From contig JAKBFR010000145.1 of assembly GCA_021837545.1 (NCBI GenBank), forward strand, positions 1-5,629: 5,629 bases of DNA, given 5' to 3'. Source of the DNA: Bacillota bacterium. GTDB taxonomy: Bacteria > Bacillota_A > Clostridia > Clostridiales > Clostridiaceae. This document shows, piece after piece, positions 1-5,629 of the stretch (within the stretch, counting starts at the first letter, position 1; every line of letters starts with the position of its first letter). Both the position numbers and the translations under genes were made by a program. Below the pieces are notes generated by a model. That model worked only from the letters and a program-made list of their open reading frames with translations. It ran no database searches and had not been told where the DNA came from.

Positions 1-69
1 TGCATAAATGGGTGCAACTTCTACTGATAGAAATTCACAGCTAAATCCTCAGTAACCCGAACAAATGCA
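1..69. repeat. Nested inverted-repeat element at the left edge, probably cut by the window
   Basis: Three pairs of complementary arms are nested around one centre: TGCAT (1-5) with ATGCA (65-69), GGGT (10-13) with ACCC (55-58), and TACTGA (22-27) with TCAGTA (49-54). The two inner arms on the right are contiguous; on the left an 8-base bulge separates them. The loop is 21 bases (28-48). No T-run follows on either strand within view, so it does not look like a standard intrinsic terminator, although it lies just downstream of the iron-sulfur gene. It also contains a 14-bp block (59-72, partly outside the arms) repeated inverted at 970-983. The outer arm may continue beyond position 1. It could be a palindromic repeat, the end of a mobile element, or a structured RNA 3' end. 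Confidence 0.5.
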
Positions 70-103
70 TGATCTTCATTTCGGTAGTTTATACAATTAA
101 CCT

Positions 104-838
104 TTATTCAAGAATTTCTCCATTAGTCGAAATAGTTACTATTTGCCAAGGAATCATCTTTTCACTTGCTTTTAATGCATTCTTAACTGCATTTACTATT
201 CCCCCACAGCAAGGTACTTCCATTCTTACTACTGTAAGACTTTTTATATCACTCATTTTTAAAATTGCTGTAAGCTTTTCTGAATAATCTCCTTCATCAA
301 GCTTTGGACAACCTATCAATGTAATTCTATTTTTTATAAATTTATTATGAAAATCTCCATATGCATAAGCTGTACAATCTGCTGCTATAAGCAAATTAGC
401 ATTGTTGAAATATGCTGCATTGGGTGGCGCAAGTTTAATTTGCACTGGCCATTGATTTAATTGTGATGTTACCTCACTAGTACTAGTAACGCTTTTAACT
501 TCCATTTTGTTATGATTTATTACTCTTGATTGTGATCCTGGACAACCAAATGATATTTTTTCATTTTTATTTACTTCCATATTTTTTTGCTCCATTTTTC
601 TTTTTTCCATATGAATTTGTACAGCTTCTTCATCATATTCTGCTGCTTCACGCTCTTCAAAAGTAATTGCACCAGTTACACATGATGGAAGACAATCTCC
701 AAGTCCATCGCAATAATCATCACGTAATAATTTTGCTTTCCCATTTACCATGCCAATTGCACCTTCATGGCAAGCACTCGCACAAAGTCCACATCCATTA
801 CACTTTTCTTCATCTATTTTAATAACTCTTCTTATCAT
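104..838 (-). CDS. 4Fe-4S ferredoxin-domain protein of a conserved anaerobe family, function unknown
   Basis: Probably a cytoplasmic redox protein; no signal peptide or membrane segment is seen. Residues are numbered from the upstream ATG at 850. A bacterial-ferredoxin-like N-terminus has C17, C20, C23 and C27 (CxxCxxCxxxC), then a second motif C47-x5-C53-x3-C57. A charged, Met/Lys/Glu-rich linker (about 80-97) leads to a C-terminal domain with CPGS (103-106), QWPVQI (133-138), AADCTAYA (156-163), GDFH (165-168), GCPKLD (180-185) and EVPCCGG (211-217). I recognise this motif series from an iron-sulfur family widespread in anaerobes, but know no established reaction. I prefer the ATG at 838 because GGTGG (844-848) sits 5 bases upstream; the ATG at 850 has only AGG directly abutting it. 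Starting at 838 gives 244 residues beginning MIRRVIKID; starting at 850 gives 248. It is a single gene with its own upstream region, separated from nadC by about 200 bp. Confidence 0.85.
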   Translation of the reverse strand: MIRRVIKIDEEKCNGCGLCASACHEGAIGMVNGKAKLLRDDYCDGLGDCLPSCVTGAITFEEREAAEYDEEAVQIHMEKRKMEQKNMEVNKNEKISFGCPGSQSRVINHNKMEVKSVTSTSEVTSQLNQWPVQIKLAPPNAAYFNNANLLIAADCTAYAYGDFHNKFIKNRITLIGCPKLDEGDYSEKLTAILKMSDIKSLTVVRMEVPCCGGIVNAVKNALKASEKMIPWQIVTISTNGEILE

Positions 839-880
839 AAAATCCACCATCCTATATTATTTTTCACATTCACGTACTCT

Positions 881-909
881 ATGATATTATTATACTGGAA
901 TAATATCAT
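881..909. promoter_or_regulatory. 29-bp palindrome over the -10 region of the iron-sulfur gene, candidate operator
   Basis: ATGATATTATT (881-891) and AATAATATCAT (899-909) are perfect 11-bp inverted arms around a 7-bp centre. On the minus strand a perfect TATAAT (889-894) lies inside it, 39-44 bp upstream of the first ATG. No good -35 hexamer is found 16-18 bp upstream (the 17-bp position reads CAGAAA), so this promoter may need an activator or may be weak. The symmetry over a -10 box suits a dimeric repressor, but the regulator is unknown. A transcript hairpin is the alternative, although the arms are very AT-rich. Confidence 0.5.
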
Positions 910-955
910 CATTTCTGTTTCATTTGCAACGAATAAGATTTAAATATTTTAATTT

Positions 956-1027
956 TGATTGCATTTAGGTCATGCATTTGTTCCAGTTCATTGAAACTTT
1001 CACAAAAGCATGACCTAAATGCAATCA
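956..1027. repeat. Long inverted repeat with 20-bp perfect arms between nadC and the iron-sulfur gene
   Basis: The arm 956-975 is the exact reverse complement of 1008-1027. After one A/A mismatch, pairing continues with TTTGT (977-981) against ACAAA (1002-1006), giving a stem of about 26 positions and a 20-base loop (982-1001). It begins 17 bp past the nadC stop, so it probably ends or stabilises the nadABC transcript. However, the sequence after the stem on the minus strand is A-rich (AAATTAAAATATTT) with no T-run, and none follows on the plus strand either. The arm length and the 14-bp match to the element at 1-72 suggest a dispersed palindromic repeat rather than a plain terminator. Confidence 0.75.
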
Positions 1028-1043
1028 CATTATCGACTGAATT

Positions 1044-1883
1044 TTAAAGTAAAATTAAGTTTTTCATACTCAAGTCTAATATTTTAGCAGAATGGGTTAA
1101 GGCTCCCACAGATATATAATCTACGCCTATTTCAGCTATTTCTTTAATATTGCTTAATTCTACGTTCCCGGAGAATTCCGTTAAAGCTCTTTTATTTATG
1201 AGCTCTACTGCTTCCTTAGCTAAATCCAAACTCATGTTATCAAGCATTATTATATCTACTTTTGCATCTATTGCTTCTTTTACCATTTCCAGATTTTCGG
1301 TTTCTACTTCTATTTTTCTAACAAATGAAGAATTCTTTCTTACAAGTTCTACTGCATTTTTTATGCCCCCTGCTGCACTTATATGATTATCCTTAAGCAT
1401 GACCCCATCTGATAAATTAAATCTGTGATTACATCCGCCCCCAACCTTTACTGAATACTTTTCTAATATTCTAAGATTGGGTGTTGTTTTTCTTGTATCT
1501 AACAACTTTGTATCTGTATGATTTATTTCCTGAACAAATTTATTAGTTAAGGTAGCTATTCCGCTCATTCTTTGTAATAAGTTTAACGCTATTCTTTCTC
1601 CAATCAATAAATTTCTAGTACTTCCTTTTAATAATCCAACTTTATCTTTTGGATACACATTGTTTCCATCAAATTTATATAATTCAACTTCTATATTTCC
1701 CAATATATCGAATACTCTTTTAAAAATCTCAAGCCCTGCAATTATTCCTTCTTCTTTGCATAATAACTCTACTGTAGAAGTGCTTTTGTTATCTATAATT
1801 GAATTTGTAGTTATATCTTCGCTTGGAATGTCTTCTATCAGTGCATTTTTTATTATCTTATCTACGACTAAGTAATTCATCAT
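1044..1883 (-). CDS. nadC: Nicotinate-nucleotide pyrophosphorylase (quinolinate phosphoribosyltransferase)
   Basis: Converts quinolinate and phosphoribosyl pyrophosphate to nicotinate mononucleotide, CO2 and pyrophosphate, the last step of the quinolinate branch of NAD synthesis in the cytoplasm. At 279 residues it has the usual family length. An N-terminal domain (about 1-110) contains EDIPSEDITT (17-26) and GERIALNLLQRMSG (95-108). The alpha/beta-barrel part follows with DTRKTTP (129-135), GGGCNHRFNLSD (148-159), KDNH (164-167), EVE (192-194), LDN (214-216), SGN (238-240) and SVGALTHS (258-265), which are the phosphoribosyl and quinolinate binding signatures of the family. The ATG at 1883 is chosen because AAGGTGG (1892-1898) lies 8 bases upstream; a second ATG follows at once. 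The start lies inside the end of nadB, a 26-bp overlap that suggests coupled translation. It is the last gene of the operon. Confidence 0.97.
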   Translation of the reverse strand: MMNYLVVDKIIKNALIEDIPSEDITTNSIIDNKSTSTVELLCKEEGIIAGLEIFKRVFDILGNIEVELYKFDGNNVYPKDKVGLLKGSTRNLLIGERIALNLLQRMSGIATLTNKFVQEINHTDTKLLDTRKTTPNLRILEKYSVKVGGGCNHRFNLSDGVMLKDNHISAAGGIKNAVELVRKNSSFVRKIEVETENLEMVKEAIDAKVDIIMLDNMSLDLAKEAVELINKRALTEFSGNVELSNIKEIAEIGVDYISVGALTHSAKILDLSMKNLILL

Positions 1884-3165
1884 CTAACTTTCCACCTTTC
1901 TCCTTTATAACTCTCCTAGCTAATTCTTTATTTTCATTTGATAGTTCTTCAATAGATTTATTTAATTTATCCACAGCAGAAACTTTAATTTCTAAATCAT
2001 CCACAGTATTATTAATTAAAATTGCAGCTCTTCGTGAAAATACAAGCCCCTCAAGTAAAGAATTACTTGCAAGTCTATTAGCTCCATGTGTTCCTGTACA
2101 ACTCGTCTCCCCAACTGCATATAAATTTCCCATAGATGTCTTAGAATTTAAATCTACCTTTATTCCCCCCATAAAAAAGTGTTGAGCTGGAGAAACTTTA
2201 ATATATTCTTTTGTAATGTCTGTTCCTCTCTTTAAACACTCTTTATAAATAGTTGAAAATCTATTTATTATATAAGCTTGTCCTAAAAATCTTACATCTA
2301 AATTTACATAAGGTGTCTCAGTTTCTTTTATTTGCTTATAAACTGCTTCCGAAACTACATCTCTAGGTAAAAGTTCATTTATAAATCTTTCTCCATTAGC
2401 ATTTGTAAGTATTCCACCTTCTCCTCTTAAAGATTCAGATATTAAAAATCTCCTTTGATTATTTTCTTCTTCATAAAATGCTGTTGGATGAATTTGAATA
2501 TAGTTCATATCTTTTAGCTTTATATTATGCTTTACAGCAACTGCTATTCCATCTCCTGTTAATATTCTTTGATTTGTTGAATTATTAAATAATCCACCTA
2601 TCCCGCCAGTTGCTAGGACTACAACTTTTGCATAAACATTTATTTGTTCATCTTCTTTTACTAATGTGGCCCCAATACATTCACGCTGTCTTTCTATAAT
2701 ATCTACAAAATAAGTATCTTCGTAAACATTTATATTATCTTTTTGTTTAACTTTTTCAATAAGAATCTTAGCTGTACTTTCTCCCGTATTATCCTTTGTG
2801 TGCACTATTCTATTTATAGAATGTGCACCTTCTTTAGTTAAGTTCAAACTATTATCTTGATTTCTATCAAATTTTAATCCCATCTCTATCAAACTTTTTA
2901 TATTGCCCATGGATTCAGATGTTAAAACATTAACAGCTTTTAAATCATTTTTATACTTTCCAGCTTTTAAAGTATCCTCTATATATAAAGGAATATCTTC
3001 TTCTCCTCTTGCAACAGATATTCCCCCTTGTGCTAAATAAGTATTACTACAACTCATGTTATCTTTGCATACAAGTAAAATATTTAAATCTTCTTTTAAA
3101 TTTAATGCACAATAAAGACCTGATACCCCTGAACCTATTATTAATACATCAACAAATTTGTTCAT
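1858..3165 (-). CDS. nadB: L-aspartate oxidase, short form
   Basis: A flavoprotein that oxidises L-aspartate to iminoaspartate, the first step of de novo NAD synthesis; in an anaerobe fumarate is the likely electron acceptor (family knowledge). The FAD-binding GSGVSG is at 11-16, LAQGG at 44-48, EGAHS at 112-116 and ATGGIGG at 185-191. The substrate site is marked by HPTAF (226-230), SESLRGEGG (243-251), PRDVVSEAV (267-275), QHFFMGG (328-334), and GETSCTGTHGANRLASNS (352-369), near the flavin. At 435 residues it is about 100 shorter than the E. coli enzyme. The flavin and capping parts are complete and the C-terminal helical domain is what is missing, as I recall for other clostridial NadB proteins. 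The ATG at 3165 lies 2 bp after the nadA stop, with only a weak AGG 9 bases upstream, so coupling to nadA is likely. Confidence 0.96.
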   Translation of the reverse strand: MNKFVDVLIIGSGVSGLYCALNLKEDLNILLVCKDNMSCSNTYLAQGGISVARGEEDIPLYIEDTLKAGKYKNDLKAVNVLTSESMGNIKSLIEMGLKFDRNQDNSLNLTKEGAHSINRIVHTKDNTGESTAKILIEKVKQKDNINVYEDTYFVDIIERQRECIGATLVKEDEQINVYAKVVVLATGGIGGLFNNSTNQRILTGDGIAVAVKHNIKLKDMNYIQIHPTAFYEEENNQRRFLISESLRGEGGILTNANGERFINELLPRDVVSEAVYKQIKETETPYVNLDVRFLGQAYIINRFSTIYKECLKRGTDITKEYIKVSPAQHFFMGGIKVDLNSKTSMGNLYAVGETSCTGTHGANRLASNSLLEGLVFSRRAAILINNTVDDLEIKVSAVDKLNKSIEELSNENKELARRVIKEKGGKLDDELLSRR

Positions 3166-3167
3166 AC

Positions 3168-4097
3168 CTAGTTGCCTGAATTATTTGTAGATCCTAATAT
3201 GTGCATGTTCTCTAATGATCTTAGAGCTTTTTTTCTAATATCTTCATCTAAAATCATTTCATTTTTCATATTTAATAGGGCATCATATAAATTTTCAAGG
3301 GTTGTCTTCTTCATATCTTGGCAACATATGCTATCCCCAGGAATAAAAAAGCTTTTATTCGGATTTTTACTTTTTAATTCATGTAAAATTCCTTCTTCTG
3401 TTCCTATAATAAATTCATTACCTTCATTATTAGTTGCATAATCAATTATTCCACTTGTACTTCCTATATAATCTGCTATATCTCTAATTTCTTTTGTACA
3501 TTCTGGATGAACTAACACTTTCGCATCTTTATGTTTTTCTTTTTCTTTTAATATATCTTCTCTGCTTATCTTATTATGGCATCTGCAAAATCCATCCCAT
3601 AATATAAATTCTTTTTCTGGAAAAAACTCTGAAATATACCCACCTAGATTTCTATCTGGTAAAAACATTATTTGTTTATTAGGTACATTTTTTAATATCT
3701 TTAATGCACTTGAAGATGTTACAGCCACATCGCAGTGAGCTTTTACATTGTATGTCGAGTTTATATAACATACCACATAAGCATCTGGATACTTTTCTTT
3801 CAATTCTACTAAAGCTTTACCACCAGCCATATCTGCCATAGAACATCCTGCACTAGCACATGGCATTAAAACTGTTTTATGTGGTGATAAAATCTTTGCA
3901 CTTTCAGCCATAAACCTAACTCCACAGAACATTATAACTTCTTCTTTGCAATCTCTAGCTATTTCACTTAAATAATAAGAATCTCCTACAAAATCAGCCA
4001 ACTCTTGTATAATTCCTGGTTGATAATAATGAGCAAGAATAATAGCATTTTTTTCTTTTTTTAATCTTAATATTTCTTGTACTAAATCACTCTTCAC
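3168..4097 (-). CDS. nadA: Quinolinate synthase
   Basis: Condenses iminoaspartate with dihydroxyacetone phosphate to quinolinate using an oxygen-sensitive [4Fe-4S] cluster. At 309 residues it matches the usual length for this form. Motifs include AHYYQP (22-27), GDSYYLS (38-44), MAESAKILSP (63-72), SAGCSMAD (82-89), YINST (111-115), PDRNLGGY (147-154), HPEC (197-200), GSTSG (212-216), IGTEEG (231-236) and CQDMKKTTLENL (259-270). By alignment from memory with the Thermotoga enzyme, the cluster ligands should be C85, C171 and C259; C173 and C258 are extra neighbouring cysteines. The start is GTG: the ATG two bases upstream runs straight into TGA, while AAGAGGTG (4103-4110) is 5 bases before the GTG. 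It is the first gene of the nadABC operon. Confidence 0.97.
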   Translation of the reverse strand: MKSDLVQEILRLKKEKNAIILAHYYQPGIIQELADFVGDSYYLSEIARDCKEEVIMFCGVRFMAESAKILSPHKTVLMPCASAGCSMADMAGGKALVELKEKYPDAYVVCYINSTYNVKAHCDVAVTSSSALKILKNVPNKQIMFLPDRNLGGYISEFFPEKEFILWDGFCRCHNKISREDILKEKEKHKDAKVLVHPECTKEIRDIADYIGSTSGIIDYATNNEGNEFIIGTEEGILHELKSKNPNKSFFIPGDSICCQDMKKTTLENLYDALLNMKNEMILDEDIRKKALRSLENMHILGSTNNSGN

Positions 4098-4102
4098 ATT
4101 TA

Positions 4103-4110
4103 CACCTCTT
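4103..4110 (-). promoter_or_regulatory. Ribosome binding site that fixes the nadA GTG start
   Basis: The minus strand reads AAGAGGTG, then TAAAT, then GTG. This is a strong Shine-Dalgarno match at a 5-base distance. The overlapping ATG (4097-4099) is in another frame and is followed directly by a stop codon. Confidence 0.8.
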
Positions 4111-4127
4111 CATATATAGTTTTACAA

Positions 4128-4139
4128 GTGTATATACAC
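4128..4139. promoter_or_regulatory. Perfect 12-bp palindrome in the nadA leader, candidate operator
   Basis: GTGTATATACAC is a perfect 12-bp dyad placed about 5-17 bp downstream of the predicted nadA transcription start and 31 bp upstream of the GTG. That is a typical position for a repressor site. In Firmicutes nad genes are often controlled by the niacin-responsive repressor NiaR (YrxA); I infer a site of that kind but cannot confirm the motif. No niaR gene is in the window. Confidence 0.5.
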
Positions 4140-4150
4140 CATCGAAAGTA

Positions 4151-4179
4151 ATTATATCATCTCAATTTTTTTTGTTCAA
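4151..4179 (-). promoter_or_regulatory. nadABC promoter
   Basis: On the minus strand, TTGAAC (4174-4179) and a perfect TATAAT (4151-4156) are separated by exactly 17 bp, with an A8 run at the start of the spacer. The predicted start is near 4144, giving a leader of about 47 bases, too short for a typical riboswitch. It is close to the housekeeping sigma-A consensus and is the best promoter in the window. Confidence 0.8.
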
Positions 4180-4244
4180 CATATAGAGCAAATATTAATT
4201 TCAATATATTTTTAAAACAGAGCCTAATTTCTATCAAAATCAGA

Positions 4245-4276
4245 AGAGCTATCTCAAATCAAGTTGAGATAGCTCT
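4245..4276 (-). terminator. Stem-loop terminator downstream of the chemoreceptor gene
   Basis: AGAGCTATCTCAA (4245-4257) and TTGAGATAGCTCT (4264-4276) form a perfect 13-bp stem with a 6-base loop. It lies 75 bp past the chemoreceptor stop and upstream of the nadA promoter. On the minus strand an A6TTTT tract precedes it and TCTGATTTTG follows, so the U-tract is imperfect. On the plus strand AAAATTTTTT follows, so it may act in both directions. It separates the two transcription units. Confidence 0.8.
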
Positions 4277-4351
4277 AAAATTTTTTAGTTAATAATATTG
4301 ATTATATTCAAAAACAATACTTCTGTTTGCTTGTCTTTTCTTTCACGTAAC

Positions 4352-5398
4352 TTATTTTAATTTCTCCATCATATTACTTAATTGTTCAACAATATATACA
4401 GAATCTTGAATATTTTCACCAACTGCTTCCATAGCTGCCGATTGTTCTTTAGTTGTTTCAAGTGTTATTTTAGAGTTTTTTATAGTTCCAGTAACTGAGT
4501 CCTGTATTTTAGTTGTTAATTTTGAAATAGTATTTGCTGTTTCCTTTGAATCTTCAGCTAAATTTTTTATTTCTTTTGCAACAACTGAAAACCCTTTTCC
4601 TAATTCGCCTGCACGTGCAGCTTCAATAGATGCATTAAGTCCTAACATTTTAGTTTGGGATGCTATGCTTTTAATCGCATCAAGTATGCTATTAATTTGT
4701 TCTGTAATCACTCCAACTTGAGTTATTTCAGTATTTAATTCTTCTTGTTGATATGAAATATTATTTGCTGAAGCTGATAGTTCCTCTATTGTTGCGGATA
4801 CTTGCATAAAATTATTTGATAATCTTTTTGAAACCATATCTAATTCAATTTTATTAAATCCATTTTTAGCAAGAGTATTTACAACAATAAATAATACACT
4901 TGCTGCCTTTTCTATATTTTTAAAATCCACTATATTAACTTCATGCACAGCTTCTACAAGTGAATTTGAATTTACATCTATTTCTTTAGCGATTCGTATA
5001 TAATCCTGTTCTTTAGGAGCATCTGATAACATTTGTCCACCTAAAACTGTTCCTAATAATTTTCCTTCCACTATAATAGGCGCTGCAAAGTCTATAAGTC
5101 CAGCATGGCATGCTCCTACAAACGGTTTACCTGTTCTTGTTGCTTCTTCTCCCATCCTTTTATGAGAAGCGGCACACCTATCATCACCTTTTTTAGTAGA
5201 ATGAACAAAACTGTTACAGAACCTTGTATAACTACTCGGATTGGTTACTGGATTTCCATGCTTATCTACAGTTACACTTGCACAATTCATTGCAAGCGCA
5301 AAATCATCTTGAAATTTTTGTAATAACTTAATATCAATTATATCTTTTATCTCCAAAGCATTCATATCTAATTCATTATTATCTAATATTTTTATCAT
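4352..5398 (-). CDS. Soluble PocR-domain methyl-accepting chemotaxis-type sensor protein
   Basis: Residues about 17-175 match the PocR ligand-binding domain: a start of [15 protein letters not shown] type, cysteines C39, C61, C75 and C97, then [14 protein letters not shown] (95-108) and [10 protein letters not shown] (114-123). PocR domains are thought to sense small organic metabolites; the ligand here is unknown. Residues about 190-348 form a coiled-coil MCP hairpin with its tip at 245-284 ([20 protein letters not shown], then [17 protein letters not shown]). There is no signal peptide, transmembrane helix or HAMP domain, so it should be cytoplasmic. It presumably signals to CheA/CheW or another partner. 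The tip departs from the usual QTNLLALNAAIEA. The arms are short, with only about 64 residues after the tip. The ATG at 5398 is supported by AAGGAGAGG (5404-5412). It is a single gene, followed by its own stem-loop. Confidence 0.92.
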   Translation of the reverse strand: MIKILDNNELDMNALEIKDIIDIKLLQKFQDDFALAMNCASVTVDKHGNPVTNPSSYTRFCNSFVHSTKKGDDRCAASHKRMGEEATRTGKPFVGACHAGLIDFAAPIIVEGKLLGTVLGGQMLSDAPKEQDYIRIAKEIDVNSNSLVEAVHEVNIVDFKNIEKAASVLFIVVNTLAKNGFNKIELDMVSKRLSNNFMQVSATIEELSASANNISYQQEELNTEITQVGVITEQINSILDAIKSIASQTKMLGLNASIEAARAGELGKGFSVVAKEIKNLAEDSKETANTISKLTTKIQDSVTGTIKNSKITLETTKEQSAAMEAVGENIQDSVYIVEQLSNMMEKLK

Positions 5399-5445
5399 AA
5401 AAACCTCTCCTTTTCTGTCTACTCTCTAGTAAAATTGCATATATT

Positions 5446-5474
5446 ATTAAAATATATTTAAAAACATTTAACAA
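5446..5474 (-). promoter_or_regulatory. Candidate promoter of the chemoreceptor gene
   Basis: The minus strand has TTGTTA (5469-5474), a 17-bp spacer and TTTAAT (5446-5451), ending 47 bp before the ATG. The -10 matches 5 of 6 positions and the -35 matches 4 of 6. The region is so AT-rich that chance matches are likely. I did not find a properly spaced SigD (flagellar) promoter. Confidence 0.4.
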
Positions 5475-5523
5475 CCAGTAATTTAGTGCCTTCTTTCTCA
5501 ACATTTTTTATATACATAAACCT

Positions 5524-5536
5524 TACTTATTAAGTA
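5524..5536. promoter_or_regulatory. Small palindrome upstream of the chemoreceptor gene
   Basis: TACTTATTAAGTA is a 13-bp dyad with 6-bp arms around one central base. It lies about 50 bp upstream of the candidate -35 box. It could be a regulator site, but short AT-rich dyads arise easily by chance here. Confidence 0.25.
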
Positions 5537-5560
5537 TCGACTTTTTTTAGGTTATCTTGA

Positions 5561-5600
5561 ATTATTTCGTATTAATTTGTATTAATTTGTATTTAATGCT
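5561..5600. repeat. 10-bp periodic direct repeat upstream of the chemoreceptor gene
   Basis: Consecutive 10-mers read ATTATTTCGT, ATTAATTTGT, ATTAATTTGT and ATTTAATGCT. The middle two are identical and the outer two are degenerate. The period is close to one DNA helical turn. Beyond this, the 5399-5629 upstream region shows only the ribosome binding site, the candidate promoter and the small palindrome. Confidence 0.5.
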
Positions 5601-5629
5601 TTTTTATAGTCAATAATAAGAATTTGCAA

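Noticed and set aside
19..103. Minus-strand open frame of 28 codons or fewer reading ...NEDHAFVRVTEDLAVNFYQ and then a stop, which could be a gene remnant
   Set aside because: It has no plausible start codon or ribosome site, is closed upstream by a stop, and overlaps the inverted-repeat element, which explains the sequence better.
69..287. Plus-strand open frame of 72 codons
   Set aside because: Antisense to the well-supported iron-sulfur gene, with no recognisable motif; it looks like an AT-rich shadow frame.
956..1027. Simple intrinsic terminator for nadABC
   Set aside because: The stem is strong, but A-rich sequence rather than a T-run follows it on the transcribed strand, so I list it as a repeat that may serve as a 3' end.
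1823..2185. Plus-strand open frame of 120 codons, the longest on that strand
   Set aside because: Fully antisense to the nadB end and nadC start; Ser/Leu/Phe-rich composition is typical of reverse-complement shadow translation and no promoter or ribosome site is evident.
4098..4150. Possible riboswitch in the nadA leader
   Set aside because: The predicted leader is only about 47 bases and holds the palindrome and ribosome site, with no multi-stem aptamer visible.
5456..5474. Rex-like half site TTGTTAA upstream of the chemoreceptor gene
   Set aside because: Only one half matches (TTGTTAA); the other half reads TTTTAAA instead of TTAACAA, and such matches are frequent in AT-rich DNA.

Overview
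The window is AT-rich (roughly 30% GC by eye) and has clostridial ribosome binding sites (AAGGAGAGG, AAGGTGG). With the gene content, this points to an anaerobic Clostridium sensu stricto chromosome; I cannot fix the species. All five well-supported genes lie on the minus strand, so transcription runs from the right edge to the left. No rRNA, tRNA, CRISPR array or transposase gene is visible.

Right part (about 4245-5629): a short soluble chemoreceptor-like protein joins an N-terminal PocR-type sensor domain to a compact methyl-accepting signalling hairpin. It has its own AT-rich upstream region, holding a candidate promoter, a small palindrome and a 10-bp periodic repeat. A strong stem-loop at 4245-4276 separates it from the next operon.

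Centre (1044-4179): a compact nadA-nadB-nadC operon for de novo NAD synthesis from aspartate. NadB oxidises aspartate to iminoaspartate, NadA condenses this with dihydroxyacetone phosphate to quinolinate, and NadC converts quinolinate to nicotinate mononucleotide. nadA starts with GTG. nadA and nadB are 2 bp apart, and nadB and nadC overlap by 26 bp, so translation is probably coupled. A near-consensus promoter (TTGAAC, 17-bp spacer, TATAAT) precedes nadA. A perfect 12-bp palindrome just downstream of the predicted transcription start is a good operator candidate.

Left part (1-1027): a conserved but uncharacterised iron-sulfur protein of about 244 residues, preceded by a 29-bp palindrome over its best -10 box. 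It is flanked by two palindromic DNA elements: a 20-bp perfect inverted repeat (956-1027) between it and nadC, and nested inverted repeats (1-69) at the window edge. The two share an identical 14-bp block in opposite orientation. This is the least explained structure here and may be a small dispersed palindromic repeat family. The genes themselves are ordinary, and I do not see convincing evidence of a new multi-gene system.
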